This document shows, in pieces, positions 18,853 through 28,170 of a stretch of DNA of 60,263 nt (within the stretch, counting starts at the first letter, position 1; each line of letters begins with the position of its first letter). The translations under genes and the position numbers were made by a program. The stretch covers positions 1 through 60,263 of the forward strand of contig JAIXUS010000037.1 in the NCBI GenBank assembly GCA_027483445.1. Reading direction: 5' to 3'. A model generated the notes under the pieces. It did no database searches and was not told the DNA's origin. It saw only the letters and a program-made list of their open reading frames with translations. This DNA comes from Bacteroidota bacterium. GTDB lineage: Bacteria > Bacteroidota > Bacteroidia > M30B66.

Positions 18853-18952
18853 TTCAATCACCCCAACATCCATCATCGCATGGCTGCCGGGCATCGATAG
18901 AAATCCTAAAAATTAGCCTGAATTATAGTTCAGTAAATCGAAGCCTTGGCTC

Positions 18953-18960
18953 TATTTTTG
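18953..18960 (+). promoter_or_regulatory. -7 promoter element of the DUF4783-nadC operon
   Basis: TATTTTTG matches TAnnTTTG and lies 20 nt before the ATG at 18981. Confidence 0.5.
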
Positions 18961-18980
18961 CGGGCGGCCTGCGCATCGTC

Positions 18981-19370
18981 ATGAAGTTATTTCTGACCCT
19001 CTTACTGATTCTTCCCTTACAGCTGAGCGCAGCCCCACGCGACATCAGTGCCGACATTGCCGCGTCTATACGCATCGGCAGTGCCCGCGAGCTCGCCCGT
19101 TTCTTCGGCAACTCAATCGATCTTACCGTTACCGGAAAACAAGAAATGTACAGCCGCGCCCAAGCCGAACAGGTGATTCGCGGTTTTTTCGCCAAACATC
19201 CACCGGTTTCATTCGTACTTCGGCACCGATCTCCGCCCACTGCTACAAATCCTTACGGAATCGGAACTTACCTGAGCACACACAAGCAAAAGTTCAGGAT
19301 TTACTTCCTCATCCGAAAAATCGGAAACCAACAATTCATCCAGCAACTGTCCATTGAATACGAAACCTGA
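18981..19370 (+). CDS. Exported DUF4783-family protein
   Basis: 129 residues with a signal peptide (LFLTLLLILPLQLSAA). The mature part resembles a small NTF2-like/cystatin-like fold: a helical start (IAASIRIGSARELARFF), a strand with DLTVTGKQEMYSR, a conserved GFFAKHPP and a final strand LSIEYET. These fit DUF4783, a small Bacteroidota family of unknown function that I recall being found next to nadC, as here. Its stop lies 17 nt beyond the nadC start, so the genes overlap and are very likely co-expressed. Confidence 0.75.
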   Translation: MKLFLTLLLILPLQLSAAPRDISADIAASIRIGSARELARFFGNSIDLTVTGKQEMYSRAQAEQVIRGFFAKHPPVSFVLRHRSPPTATNPYGIGTYLSTHKQKFRIYFLIRKIGNQQFIQQLSIEYET

Positions 19371-20223
19371 AACCCTCGCCGCGGCCAACCATTTGATTGA
19401 ACAACTCATTGCGCTGGCCGTAAAGGAAGACCTTGGCGATGGCGATCACAGTAGCCTGGCCTGTATTCCCGAAAACCAACCAAGCAAGGCTAAACTGCTC
19501 GTAAAGCAAGCCGGCGTTCTCAGCGGTGTTGAAATCGCCAAACGCGTGGCCGCCTACATCGACCCAAACCTCAAGCTGGATGTGAAAATTCACGACGGCC
19601 AGCCCATTCAACCCGGCGATATCGCTTTCTTCATCGAAGGGCCCGCCCGCTCCATACTCGCCGCCGAGCGCCTCATACTCAACATAATGCAGCGCATGAG
19701 CGGCATTGCCACCCAAACCCAAAAGCTGGTCGCGCTTATTCACGGTACACCTGCACAACTGCTCGACACGCGAAAAACAGCCCCAGGCATGCGTATCCTC
19801 GAGAAAATGGCCGTGGTTCATGGCGGCGGACACAACCACCGCATGGGGCTCTACGATATGATTATGCTCAAAGACAATCACATCGACTACGCCGGAGGCA
19901 TCGTTCCAGCCATCCAAAAAACGCACGAATACCTTAAGCTTACAGGCAAATCGCTAAAAATAGAGATCGAAGCCCGAAGCCTGAGCGACGTGGAACAAAT
20001 CGTCAATCACGGCGGCGTACACCGCATCATGCTCGATAACTTTAGTCCTGAAGCCATCCGCGAAGCGCTCCCTCTCATTGGAAAACAGTACGAAACTGAG
20101 GCCTCTGGTGGCATCCGCGAAGACAACCTGCGCGAGTATGCCGAAACCGGCGTACAATTTATTAGCGTGGGGGCTCTCACACATCAGGTTAAAAGCCTCG
20201 ACCTCAGCCTAAAAGCCTGTTGA
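19354..20223 (+). CDS. nadC: Nicotinate-nucleotide pyrophosphorylase (carboxylating)
   Basis: NadC converts quinolinate and PRPP to nicotinate mononucleotide, CO2 and PPi in de novo NAD synthesis. 289 residues, the usual length. Diagnostic segments are EDLGDGDHSS near the N-terminus, LNIMQRMSGIAT, DTRKTAPGMR with the active-site Arg and Lys, GGGHNHRMGLYDMIMLKDNH, and ASGGI in the C-terminal barrel. The start is a TTG at 19354 overlapping the DUF4783 gene; a slightly later start cannot be excluded. nadA and nadB are not in the window. Confidence 0.95.
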   Translation: MNTKPETLAAANHLIEQLIALAVKEDLGDGDHSSLACIPENQPSKAKLLVKQAGVLSGVEIAKRVAAYIDPNLKLDVKIHDGQPIQPGDIAFFIEGPARSILAAERLILNIMQRMSGIATQTQKLVALIHGTPAQLLDTRKTAPGMRILEKMAVVHGGGHNHRMGLYDMIMLKDNHIDYAGGIVPAIQKTHEYLKLTGKSLKIEIEARSLSDVEQIVNHGGVHRIMLDNFSPEAIREALPLIGKQYETEASGGIREDNLREYAETGVQFISVGALTHQVKSLDLSLKAC

Positions 20224-20225
20224 CA

Positions 20226-21161
20226 ATGATGCAGGAATTTTGGCAAAATATCCGTTCGCACGCCCTCTACCGAAAGCTGGAGCAGCTCACATTGCCCGGC
20301 CTGCAAGGCATTCCGGTGTTTACCGTAATTGCCCAATTCCGCAATAGTCTGTCGTCTTCACGCATCACCATGCGCGCCGCAGCCGTGTCGTTCTCCTTCT
20401 TCATGGCGCTTTTCCCAACCGTCATCTTCCTTTTTACACTCACCGCCTACCTGCCCATTCCTCATTTTGATGTGCTGCTTCTCGAAGCGCTCGAAGATGT
20501 GCTGCCCACCTACACCTATTTGGCCATCGAAAGCACCTTGCGCGATATTATTTCGATTCAACGCGGCGGACTGCTCTCGTTTGGTTTCTTGTTGGCCCTG
20601 TTTTACGCCACAAACGGCACTACATCGCTTATTCAGTCGTTTAATGCCCTTTCCTTTGCCGACGAAAACCGCTCCATCTGGAGAGTGCAGCTCCTTTCGC
20701 TCATGCTCACGTTTCTCTTGGTCATTCTCCTCGTTGCAGCCATTGCAGCGGTGTTGGTGGCCACCTTCCTACTCGACTACTTTATCGACCACGGCTGGAT
20801 TAGCGCAGCAGTGAACCGTGGTTTAATCAGTTTTGGCAAATGGGCCGTGGTGTATTTTGTGATTCTGCTCTCCACAGCGATGCTCTACTACTTTGGTCCG
20901 GTTAAGGCCATTCGTCCAAACTTTTTCTCGCCCGGTGCCCTCGTAGTGAGTGTGTTGCTGCTTCTTTTATTGCCGGCCTTTGGCTATTTCGTGAATAACT
21001 TTTCCACCTGGAACACCGTCTACGGCTCGGTGGGCGCGCTCATCGCTGTTTTGGTGCTCATCAATGTAGCCGCCTTGCTCATTTTGGCCGGACATGAGTA
21101 CAATGCCGTAGTAACGCACCTAAAACGTCAACATCGCGAAAACGCATCGAAACAGCGTTGA
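20226..21161 (+). CDS. YihY/BrkB-family inner membrane protein
   Basis: 311 residues from the ATG at 20226, which lies just after the nadC stop. It has six membrane segments in the order typical of the YihY/BrkB family (PF03631): a long first cytosolic part with SSSRITMRAAAVSFSFFMALFP, a middle YATNGTTSLIQSFN, and a C-terminal YGSVGALIAVLVLINVAALLILAGHE. The family was once annotated as ribonuclease BN, wrongly; its function is unresolved, and a transport role has been suggested. Tight spacing makes it the third gene of the DUF4783-nadC operon. Confidence 0.88.
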   Translation: MMQEFWQNIRSHALYRKLEQLTLPGLQGIPVFTVIAQFRNSLSSSRITMRAAAVSFSFFMALFPTVIFLFTLTAYLPIPHFDVLLLEALEDVLPTYTYLAIESTLRDIISIQRGGLLSFGFLLALFYATNGTTSLIQSFNALSFADENRSIWRVQLLSLMLTFLLVILLVAAIAAVLVATFLLDYFIDHGWISAAVNRGLISFGKWAVVYFVILLSTAMLYYFGPVKAIRPNFFSPGALVVSVLLLLLLPAFGYFVNNFSTWNTVYGSVGALIAVLVLINVAALLILAGHEYNAVVTHLKRQHRENASKQR

Positions 21162-21193
21162 TTTTCTGTATTTTCGGCGTCCCTTCATTTGCT

Positions 21194-24100
21194 ATGCGGA
21201 ATTTAATCCTACTATTTTTCCTTTTCCTGCTGCAGCTTTCGGCCACAGCGCAGACATACCAGGGCATTACCGAGCGCGAACAACAGCAGCTCAGCGTGAT
21301 TTATGAAAGCAAGAACAACCCAGAATACTGGAAAAACCGCCTTCCTTTTCCCGGATACTGGCAACAAGATGTGCATTACGAAATCAAAGCCAACATCGAC
21401 GAGGTAAGCGACATTGTTACGGCAACTCAGAAACTCATTTACACCAACAATTCGCCCGACACGCTGAGCTTCGTGTTTTTTCACCTGTACCAAAATGCCT
21501 TTCAGCCCGAATCATACTGCGATATGCTCCACAGGGCCAACGATTATCCGGTTCGGTATGGTCCGTACGAGTCGCAAAAACTAGGTACTGTAGTTTCTAA
21601 CCTAAAGGTGGATGACCTCGAGGTAAAAACCGAGTTGGAAAACACCATTTTAAAAGTGTTTTTACCCAAGCCCCTGCTGCCGGGCAAGCAGGTAAGTATC
21701 ACCTTGGATTTTAAAACATACTTCGATTACCGGGGCAATGTTCGGCGACGCATGAAAGAGTTTGGGGCTTACGGCTACAAGCATTTTGATGGCGTTCACT
21801 GGTACCCGCGTATGGCTGTTTACGACCGGAAATTCGGTTGGAATACCGACCAGCACTTGGGCAAAGAATTTTACGGAAACTTCGGCACGTATGAGGTCGA
21901 ACTCACCTTCGCCGATAACTACGTAGTTGAAGCCACCGGTGCCCTCGCCAATCGCGATGAGGTTCTGCCCGACACCTTGAGGGCGAAACTCGACATCCGC
22001 AATTTTGCCAACAAGCCCTGGGAAGAAAAGCCTTCAGTCATCACACCTTACAACCCTAAAAAAAGAAAAACCTGGAGGTTTAGGGCCATTAACGTGCACG
22101 ACTTTGCCTGGACAGCCGACCCCACCTACCGCTTTGGAGAAGCTTTTTGGAATGGTATCCGCATCGTTTCTGTGGCACAGGAGCCGCACGCGGCAAGATG
22201 GCAAAACGCCGCCGACTACACCGCCAAGATTATCGAAACCTACTCGCGCGACTTCGGCATGTATGTGTACAACAAAATGGTGGTGGCCGACGCCCGCGAT
22301 GGCATGGAATACCCCATGCTCACCCTTGATGGAGGCGCAGACCCGGGCTATCGCGGTTTGTTGGCCCACGAAGTCGGGCACAATTGGTTTTTCGGCATGG
22401 TAGGCAGCAACGAAACCTACCGCGCCTTTATGGACGAAGGCTTTACGCAGTTACTCACTGCCTGGGCACTCGAAAAAATTGATGGCCCTTTTGTGGTCAA
22501 AGGGAAATACGCAAACGCCTACACCGAAAAACACAGCATAAAAGAGGAGCCGCGCTACGCTCGGGCATACTACGGCTACTTACGCGACGCGGTAAAGGGC
22601 GACGAAACGACGCTCAATACCCACTCTGATGATTTTGGTGGCACGCTTCGACATGGCGGCGGCTATGGCCAGGTGTACTACAAAACAGCCACGATGCTTT
22701 ACAATTTGCAATATGTTTTGGGCGATTCACTCTTTAGCGAGGCCATGAAGCACTATTTCAACCAGTGGAAGATGGCCCATCCGTATCCTGAAGATTTCCG
22801 AAACTCAATAATTCAATACACCAAGGCCGACTTAAACTGGTTTTTCGACCAATGGCTCGAAACTTCCAAAACCATCGATTACGGTATTGGTAAGGTGAAG
22901 CACCTTGGCGAAGGAAAGTATCGGATACGCCTCCACCGGGAAGGAGAAATGCAAATGCCCATTGACTTGGCTGTGTACGATGTGAGTGGCAAGCGATATG
23001 ACTTTCATATTCCAAACGGGTGGTTTGAAAAATCAACGCCGGCCACTGTACTTCCCCGATGGATTGGCTGGGGCAAGTTAAACCCGAGCTACACGGCTGA
23101 AATTACGCTACAAGATAAACTGCAAGACGTAGTGATTGATACCACAGCCCGTTTGGCCGACGTGAACATGCTCAACAACCGTTTGAAGGTTCCTCGCACC
23201 ATTAAGCTCGATTCCAGAGTGAGCAACCCCTCCGACTGGAAAAACTATGAGCTCTTTGTTCGGCCCGACCTCTGGTATAACTATTACGATGGAGGAAAGC
23301 TTGGGATTCATCTCAATGGCAATTACATGAAGTCGAAGCACATCTTCCATTTCACGTTTTGGCTCAATACCGGAATTGGCAAGGTGGAACGCAATTTTGA
23401 ATACAAATTCAACGGGTACAATCCTTTCTCGGTAAATGCCGGCTACACAACCTCAACCCATCGCTTTGTGCGGAAAAGCCGATTGGTTTCGCAGGCGCGT
23501 TACCTCGACGGCTTGTTGCTTGGGCGTTTGGGGTGGGAAATGGACAGCCGAAGCGAGCGTTCAACCTTTTACACCTTTGTGAAGTGGATGGAACGCAGCG
23601 ATAGTACCGACCTCAACTATCTCATGGATCGTAGCGGCTGGAATCCGGGGCGCTCAAACGTGACCTGGAATGCAGGCGTTCGTCACCAATACGAATACCG
23701 CCGTGGTGAGGGTCGGCTGCATTTAGGTTTGAAAACAACCGCACCGGGCTCCGACTACGATTACAGCCAGATTTTCCTGGAAGCCATCAACGAAAACTAC
23801 CTGCACAAACTGGTATTCCGCACCCGACTGTTTGCCCAATACGGAAGTGGAAAAGACGTGGCTCCTGAATCGGCGCTTTACCTTGCCGGAGCTAATCCTG
23901 AAGAAATGATGGAGAACAAGTTCGTGCGTTCGGCGGCATTTTTCCCACAAGATTTCAATGGTTTCGGTCAGGATGTGAATCGTTTTCATTTTGGAGGTGG
24001 ACTCAATGTTCGCGGTTATGCCGGGTATTTGGCCCCTGAAACGTTGAATGATGGAACGGTGGTGCTCGGTTATCGCGGGAATACCGGCGTTTCGTTTAAT

Positions 24101-24415
24101 GCCGAGTTGGAGTTCGATGAATATCTGGGCTTTAAATCAAGGCTTTTGCGCCGCTGGTTCGACTTAGACCTCTATTTGTTTGGCGATGCAGGCGTGCTTA
24201 ACAGCAGTTTACCGGGTGAAGCTTTAAGAATGGCCGAAATCAGAGCCAGTGCGGGAACCGGCGCAGCGCTAACAATCAAAAGCTGGGGCCGCTTTGCGGA
24301 GGAAAAACCACTCACCTTACGTTTCGATGTTCCCCTGTTTTTGAACCGAACACCTTTTGTTTCGCCCGATTACCTGCAATTCCGATGGTTAATTGGAGTA
24401 GAACGGGCATTTTAA
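21194..24415 (+). CDS. Exported M1-family metallopeptidase with C-terminal Omp85-like beta-barrel
   Basis: 1073 residues from the ATG at 21194, which starts a clear signal peptide (LILLFFLFLLQLSATAQ). The catalytic part is a gluzincin: HEVGH at 392-396 and a third zinc ligand Glu415 exactly 18 residues later, preceded by GMEYPM in the place of the GAMEN substrate loop of M1 aminopeptidases. The peptidase and its helical part end near residue 600. The last ~400 residues are beta-rich with alternating aromatic and polar strands, contain GGGLNVRGYAGY (the VRGF/Y signature of the Omp85/TpsB barrel loop) near residue 936, and end in a terminal Phe, the usual outer-membrane barrel signal. I infer an outer-membrane-anchored aminopeptidase. 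The preceding gene ends 33 nt upstream. Confidence 0.85.
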   Translation: MRNLILLFFLFLLQLSATAQTYQGITEREQQQLSVIYESKNNPEYWKNRLPFPGYWQQDVHYEIKANIDEVSDIVTATQKLIYTNNSPDTLSFVFFHLYQNAFQPESYCDMLHRANDYPVRYGPYESQKLGTVVSNLKVDDLEVKTELENTILKVFLPKPLLPGKQVSITLDFKTYFDYRGNVRRRMKEFGAYGYKHFDGVHWYPRMAVYDRKFGWNTDQHLGKEFYGNFGTYEVELTFADNYVVEATGALANRDEVLPDTLRAKLDIRNFANKPWEEKPSVITPYNPKKRKTWRFRAINVHDFAWTADPTYRFGEAFWNGIRIVSVAQEPHAARWQNAADYTAKIIETYSRDFGMYVYNKMVVADARDGMEYPMLTLDGGADPGYRGLLAHEVGHNWFFGMVGSNETYRAFMDEGFTQLLTAWALEKIDGPFVVKGKYANAYTEKHSIKEEPRYARAYYGYLRDAVKGDETTLNTHSDDFGGTLRHGGGYGQVYYKTATMLYNLQYVLGDSLFSEAMKHYFNQWKMAHPYPEDFRNSIIQYTKADLNWFFDQWLETSKTIDYGIGKVKHLGEGKYRIRLHREGEMQMPIDLAVYDVSGKRYDFHIPNGWFEKSTPATVLPRWIGWGKLNPSYTAEITLQDKLQDVVIDTTARLADVNMLNNRLKVPRTIKLDSRVSNPSDWKNYELFVRPDLWYNYYDGGKLGIHLNGNYMKSKHIFHFTFWLNTGIGKVERNFEYKFNGYNPFSVNAGYTTSTHRFVRKSRLVSQARYLDGLLLGRLGWEMDSRSERSTFYTFVKWMERSDSTDLNYLMDRSGWNPGRSNVTWNAGVRHQYEYRRGEGRLHLGLKTTAPGSDYDYSQIFLEAINENYLHKLVFRTRLFAQYGSGKDVAPESALYLAGANPEEMMENKFVRSAAFFPQDFNGFGQDVNRFHFGGGLNVRGYAGYLAPETLNDGTVVLGYRGNTGVSFNAELEFDEYLGFKSRLLRRWFDLDLYLFGDAGVLNSSLPGEALRMAEIRASAGTGAALTIKSWGRFAEEKPLTLRFDVPLFLNRTPFVSPDYLQFRWLIGVERAF

Positions 24416-24424
24416 GGCTCAACT

Positions 24425-24443
24425 TGGGATAAAATCCCGTTTT
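24425..24443 (+). terminator. Weak terminator after the M1 peptidase gene
   Basis: GGGAT, loop AAA, ATCCC, followed by GTTTTA. The stem is only 5 bp, so termination is plausible rather than certain. Confidence 0.35.
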
Positions 24444-24511
24444 AGGCCATCGGTTTAAGGCAAAACTTAAGGTTATTTTGCAGCCTCAATTATCAATTAT
24501 AACGAATAACC

Positions 24512-25213
24512 ATGACCGAAGCCATCGTTCCCTTGATTTCACTAATTGCCCTTGAGGTAATTCTGGGTATTGACAACATCATATTTATCTCAATACTTTC
24601 AGATAAACTCCCTGAAAGTCAACGCAATAAGCTCAGGTATTGGGGTATTGGTTTGGCCATGGTGATGCGATTGATTTTACTTGCTGCCATTTCGTGGGTG
24701 TTAAAGCTCGATATGGTACTGTTCAATGTCGCAGAAACCGCCATTACCGGGAAAGGGTTAATCTTACTTTTGGGTGGTCTATTTTTGATTTACAAAAGCA
24801 CCAAGGAAATTTACCACAAAACCGAAAAAGCCGAGGAAAATCCAGATATACCGGCTAAACAAGCTACATTCGGACGGTTACTTTCGGAGGTAATTATTTT
24901 GGATTTGGTGTTTTCAATCGACTCCATTATTACCGCAGTTGGCATGGTTCAGGAACTTTGGGTGATGTATACCGCAGTTATTGTGACTGTTCTGATTATG
25001 TTGATTGCCTCAAAACCAATTAGCGATTTTATAAAGAAGCATCCATCGTTTAAAATTTTGGCGCTTTGCTTTTTGATGATGATTGGCGTATCGCTGATGG
25101 CCGAAGGATTACACCTGGAGATTCCGAAAGGTTATATTTATTTCTCGATGGCCTTCGCGTTTTTAGTCGACATTATCCAAATAAAAACGGTGGGGAAAAG
25201 AGCGGAGAGTTAA
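24512..25213 (+). CDS. TerC-family integral membrane protein
   Basis: 233 residues with seven membrane segments. Two acidic membrane motifs define the family (PF03741): EVILGIDNIIFISIL in the first helix and VFSIDSIITAVGM in the fifth. TerC/Alx proteins are implicated in metal ion handling, chiefly manganese export that protects exported enzymes, and in tellurite resistance. The gene is monocistronic here, with intergenic space on both sides. The start at 24512 is directly followed by family-like sequence. The specific substrate is not shown by the sequence. Confidence 0.92.
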   Translation: MTEAIVPLISLIALEVILGIDNIIFISILSDKLPESQRNKLRYWGIGLAMVMRLILLAAISWVLKLDMVLFNVAETAITGKGLILLLGGLFLIYKSTKEIYHKTEKAEENPDIPAKQATFGRLLSEVIILDLVFSIDSIITAVGMVQELWVMYTAVIVTVLIMLIASKPISDFIKKHPSFKILALCFLMMIGVSLMAEGLHLEIPKGYIYFSMAFAFLVDIIQIKTVGKRAES

Positions 25214-25694
25214 TTACTAAGTCCTTAGTATTTAGTATTTAGTCTTGAGACTGAGTAACTTTGCCTAAAAAAGATTGAACCTTGTTTTTTTGAGTGTGCA
25301 AGGTGCTGCGTTTTTCACACAAAGTTGGAGCTGACGTTTCAACTGTGTCGACGAGTCTTGAGTATTGAGATTTATCGCATGATTAGGCGGTATCGCGTTG
25401 TGTTACATCTTTAGAATTGCGAAATCAGCTGGAAATTACGTTTAACGAGATTAACAGGTGGAAACACAATTTCTGCCGAACAGGATTATTGGTATTGAAA
25501 CTCTTCGCGAGGAAATGTATAAATCGGATGCTCCTCGTAAGGGAAACTCGGGGAAATATTAGTCGTTCAAAAGCCGCTCTCAAACAGTTGAGCCGTTAAG
25601 TGGAAGATATTCAAAGCTGTGGTTTTTAGCATGAATTTTTTATTTTTGGATGGAAAGAGTACCGCAAATTTTATTTAAATAACAATATCCTTTA
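25214..25694. other. Intergenic region after terC
   Basis: 480 bases without a credible gene. The left end holds a 7-bp-period repeat (25220-25254). The remaining sequence has no strong hairpin or promoter match that I can see; a 60-codon frame at 25417-25599 starts with TTG and has no family features. Confidence 0.6.
25220..25254 (+). repeat. Heptamer-period tandem repeat (AGTnnTT type)
   Basis: Five 7-bp units in a row: AGTCCTT, AGTATTT, AGTATTT, AGTCTTG, AGACTGA. The same 7-bp unit type recurs at 38360 and 38649. Confidence 0.75.
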
Positions 25695-26402
25695 ATGATG
25701 GAAAAAGAAGAGAAAGAACACCCACAACTCGACAATTCGCAATATCGACTGAGAAAAACCATCGGAATTTTGGGCATTGCGCTGCCGCTGCTGTTATTGC
25801 TTTATCATGAGGAGTTATTACCCTCCATGAGCCACTATTATTACACCACTGCGGGTGTGTTTTTCATCAGTATTCTATCGGCGTTTGGATTGATTTTACT
25901 GACTTATCAGGGCTACACCCGCGAAGAAGGTGAATTTCTCAGCGATAATGCCATAACAACAATGGCTGCAGTGTGCATCTTTATCACGGTGCTTGTTCCA
26001 ACCAAAGCTGATGGCTACATGTGCCCGGTTCAGTTAATGGAGCCCAACCGCTATTTGTTTGGACATGAAAACCCAATTCATGGAGCCATCCATTTAATCA
26101 GTGCCGGTTTGTTTTTATGCTTACTGGGCTATATGTGCTTCGCTAAATTCACAATGAGTCAAACACCAATTAAAAAGCAGTATTACAAAATCTCTGCGTA
26201 CATCATTTGGGCCTCGGTAGCGGCATTGATTGTCATGTTTAGCATCGAGAAAATTGCCAAAATTGACCTAGATGATTATTGGCCTGCTTATGTTTTTTGG
26301 CTCGAACTGATAGCCGTTTGGACTTTCGGGGTGGCATGGCTGATAAAAGGACGATTCGATAGAGATATTCGAGCCATTGTTGGAAAAAAGAACGCGGAAT
26401 AA
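25695..26402 (+). CDS. Hypothetical six-helix membrane protein
   Basis: 235 residues with a charged N-terminus and six hydrophobic segments. Features include SHYYYTTAGVFFISI after the first helix, YQGYTREEGEFLSDN in the next loop, VPTKADGYMCP, and HGAIHLISAG in the fourth helix. I recognise the general pattern of small Bacteroidota membrane proteins (DUF998-like layout) but cannot name a function. Two ATG codons in tandem at 25695 and 25698 are equally possible starts. Confidence 0.6.
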   Translation: MMEKEEKEHPQLDNSQYRLRKTIGILGIALPLLLLLYHEELLPSMSHYYYTTAGVFFISILSAFGLILLTYQGYTREEGEFLSDNAITTMAAVCIFITVLVPTKADGYMCPVQLMEPNRYLFGHENPIHGAIHLISAGLFLCLLGYMCFAKFTMSQTPIKKQYYKISAYIIWASVAALIVMFSIEKIAKIDLDDYWPAYVFWLELIAVWTFGVAWLIKGRFDRDIRAIVGKKNAE

Positions 26403-26465
26403 ATCGCTGAGCAACGCCTGCACACCGAGGGTTTAGAATAACTCGTGGTTCTCCGATGGTTTTGC

Positions 26466-26524
26466 GCAAGCGGGTGCAGCAAATAGCTCGCAGCTGGGGC
26501 GGCTCGTTTTGCCGCCGCTGCGAG
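26466..26524. repeat. GC-rich palindromic element
   Basis: Contains GCGCAAGCGGGTGCAGC, which recurs exactly near 60040, followed by a strong hairpin at 26487-26524: CTCGCAGC and GGCGGC pair with GCCGCC and GCTGCGAG around a TCGTTTT loop, with a 3-nt bulge. It lies between the ends of two convergent genes. The rest of the 26403-26623 gap is GC-rich and non-coding. Confidence 0.75.
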
Positions 26525-26623
26525 GACTAGCAGCGAAACACGCGGTGCCCGGCGATAAGGCATCAACATCCCGGGAAGCTCAGCGAGGCATGCGCCCCAA
26601 TCAATAAACTCAAAATGCTACGA

Positions 26624-28102
26624 TTAGGCGTTGGGGCTTCGGGCTCCACGCTGAAGCAATGACTTTATCTCGGGCAAAAGTCCTGAAGCCCAGAGAAATA
26701 GCGCATAAAGTAGGCTGAAGGAAATCGAACGAATGGCGATATCGGAGAGGGCTTGCCCGGTGATGGGAATGAATTTCGTAATCCAGTAAGTTGCTGCAAT
26801 GCTTAATGCTATCCAAAGCGTTTTGAGGTCGAAAGGCTGCATACCAAAACGAAGCCATATAAAGCTGAATTTGAACGCATTGTACAACAAACTCGCTAAA
26901 CAGGTAGCCCAGGCTGCACCGGTAAGCCCCCAGACGGGAATGAGCGTGTAGAGTAGAATGAGGTTCACCAAAGCCACGCCTACCAAGGCATACGCGCCGG
27001 CATGAAAACGTTCGGAAGTGAAAATAATGGCAGTGTTTGAGCCCGTCATCAGGTTAAACAGCGCGGCTAGACTGAGAATTTCGAGTACGGGAACACCCTG
27101 GGCATACTCAGAAGGCAGCCAGGAAAAGGCCGACTGTGCATTGAGTGTGACGCCCAAAAAGAGAAAGCCTCCAACGACAAAAAGCACGCGAGCCGACTGA
27201 TAATAAATGGTTTGGATGTTGGCTAAATCGTTTTTCTCCCACGAGTGAGCAATACGGGCATTGGCCACTTTATCGAGCGCATTTACAGGAGCTTCGATGA
27301 ATATCGGGATGTAAGCGGCGATTCCGTAGATGCCCACCAGTTCTAGCGGCAGAAACTGACCGATAACCACGGTATCGAGCAGTTTGATGGCCATTGAAGC
27401 GATGCCTGCCGCAAAAACAAGGCTTCCATAACGAATCATTTCGCGGCGTAAGGTGGGTGTAAAAAGGCTTGCATCGGGCTTGAATCCCGGCTTGCCTCTC
27501 CAAAAAGTGTAGGCCAATACCAATACAAATTGCAGAAAATAGGTGCCGGCAAAGCCCCAGGCCAGCCATTCGACCGGCCAGCCGAAATGCGTGTAGCAAA
27601 GTATTAACGCAACAAAGGCAAGCCTCACAAATACCTCTTGTAAAAAAGAGGGAACGATAGGTTGGAAGAGCGAAAACAGGTAATTGTTTAATACCGCAAT
27701 CCACGCAATGACGGCAGATAGCGGAAATACCAGAAAAAACCAGGTGCTAAAAAGCGGCGATTCGTTGATGTATAAATCCTGAAAAAACGACTTTAGTATG
27801 CCCAGCAAGAGGAGCACAACCAATGTTCCCAGGCTGGTCCACCGCAACAGGATACCCGCAAAACCATGGTGCTTATTCTCTGCATTTCGGAATTTGGGAA
27901 AAAAGCGGGTGGTGATATTCAAAAATCCAAGCGGAATGAATGTGGCCACGAGAAAGGAGAAGGAATAAAGCACCCGCGTTAGTCCAATTTCTTCGGGTGT
28001 TAAAAACAAAGGCTGAACGATGAGCAAACTAACAAATCCGGTGAGTATGCCCAGATAAGTGATTACCGCGCTTTGAAGACCTTGTTTCTGAATTACACCC
28101 AA
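26624..28102 (-). CDS. Polysaccharide flippase-like MOP/MATE membrane protein
   Basis: 492 residues from a TTG start at 28102. This start is chosen because a good -7 element (28118-28125) lies just upstream and the first residues GVIQKQGLQSAVITYLGILTG match the family N-terminus; the ATG at 28180 would lie upstream of that promoter. About 13-14 membrane segments in two related halves fit the Wzx/RfbX-type MOP superfamily, which moves undecaprenyl-linked glycans across the inner membrane. Neighbours on the other strand are an FkbM methyltransferase and a glycosyltransferase, which supports a role in surface glycan export. Confidence 0.82.
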   Translation of the reverse strand: MGVIQKQGLQSAVITYLGILTGFVSLLIVQPLFLTPEEIGLTRVLYSFSFLVATFIPLGFLNITTRFFPKFRNAENKHHGFAGILLRWTSLGTLVVLLLLGILKSFFQDLYINESPLFSTWFFLVFPLSAVIAWIAVLNNYLFSLFQPIVPSFLQEVFVRLAFVALILCYTHFGWPVEWLAWGFAGTYFLQFVLVLAYTFWRGKPGFKPDASLFTPTLRREMIRYGSLVFAAGIASMAIKLLDTVVIGQFLPLELVGIYGIAAYIPIFIEAPVNALDKVANARIAHSWEKNDLANIQTIYYQSARVLFVVGGFLFLGVTLNAQSAFSWLPSEYAQGVPVLEILSLAALFNLMTGSNTAIIFTSERFHAGAYALVGVALVNLILLYTLIPVWGLTGAAWATCLASLLYNAFKFSFIWLRFGMQPFDLKTLWIALSIAATYWITKFIPITGQALSDIAIRSISFSLLYALFLWASGLLPEIKSLLQRGARSPNA

Positions 28103-28117
28103 AATTCTCGCTTTTCG

Positions 28118-28125
28118 CAAATGTA
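28118..28125 (-). promoter_or_regulatory. -7 promoter element of the flippase gene
   Basis: On the minus strand it reads TACATTTG, an exact TAnnTTTG match, 15 nt before the TTG start at 28102. Confidence 0.5.
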
Positions 28126-28150
28126 AAGGAAGTAAATGGATAGGAGCGTG

Positions 28151-28158
28151 TATTTTTG
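28151..28158 (+). promoter_or_regulatory. -7 promoter element of the FkbM gene
   Basis: TATTTTTG matches TAnnTTTG and ends 12 nt before the ATG at 28171. Together with the element at 28118-28125 it forms a compact divergent promoter. Confidence 0.5.
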
Positions 28159-28170
28159 CAAAGCCTAAAC

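Noticed and set aside
25417-25599. 60-codon frame in the gap after terC
   Set aside because: TTG start, no recognisable family, no promoter; I could not support it as a gene.
26239-26569. Minus-strand frames of 76 and 93 codons at the end of the six-helix membrane gene
   Set aside because: They cover the GC-rich palindromic block and part of the opposite gene; composition explains the open frames.
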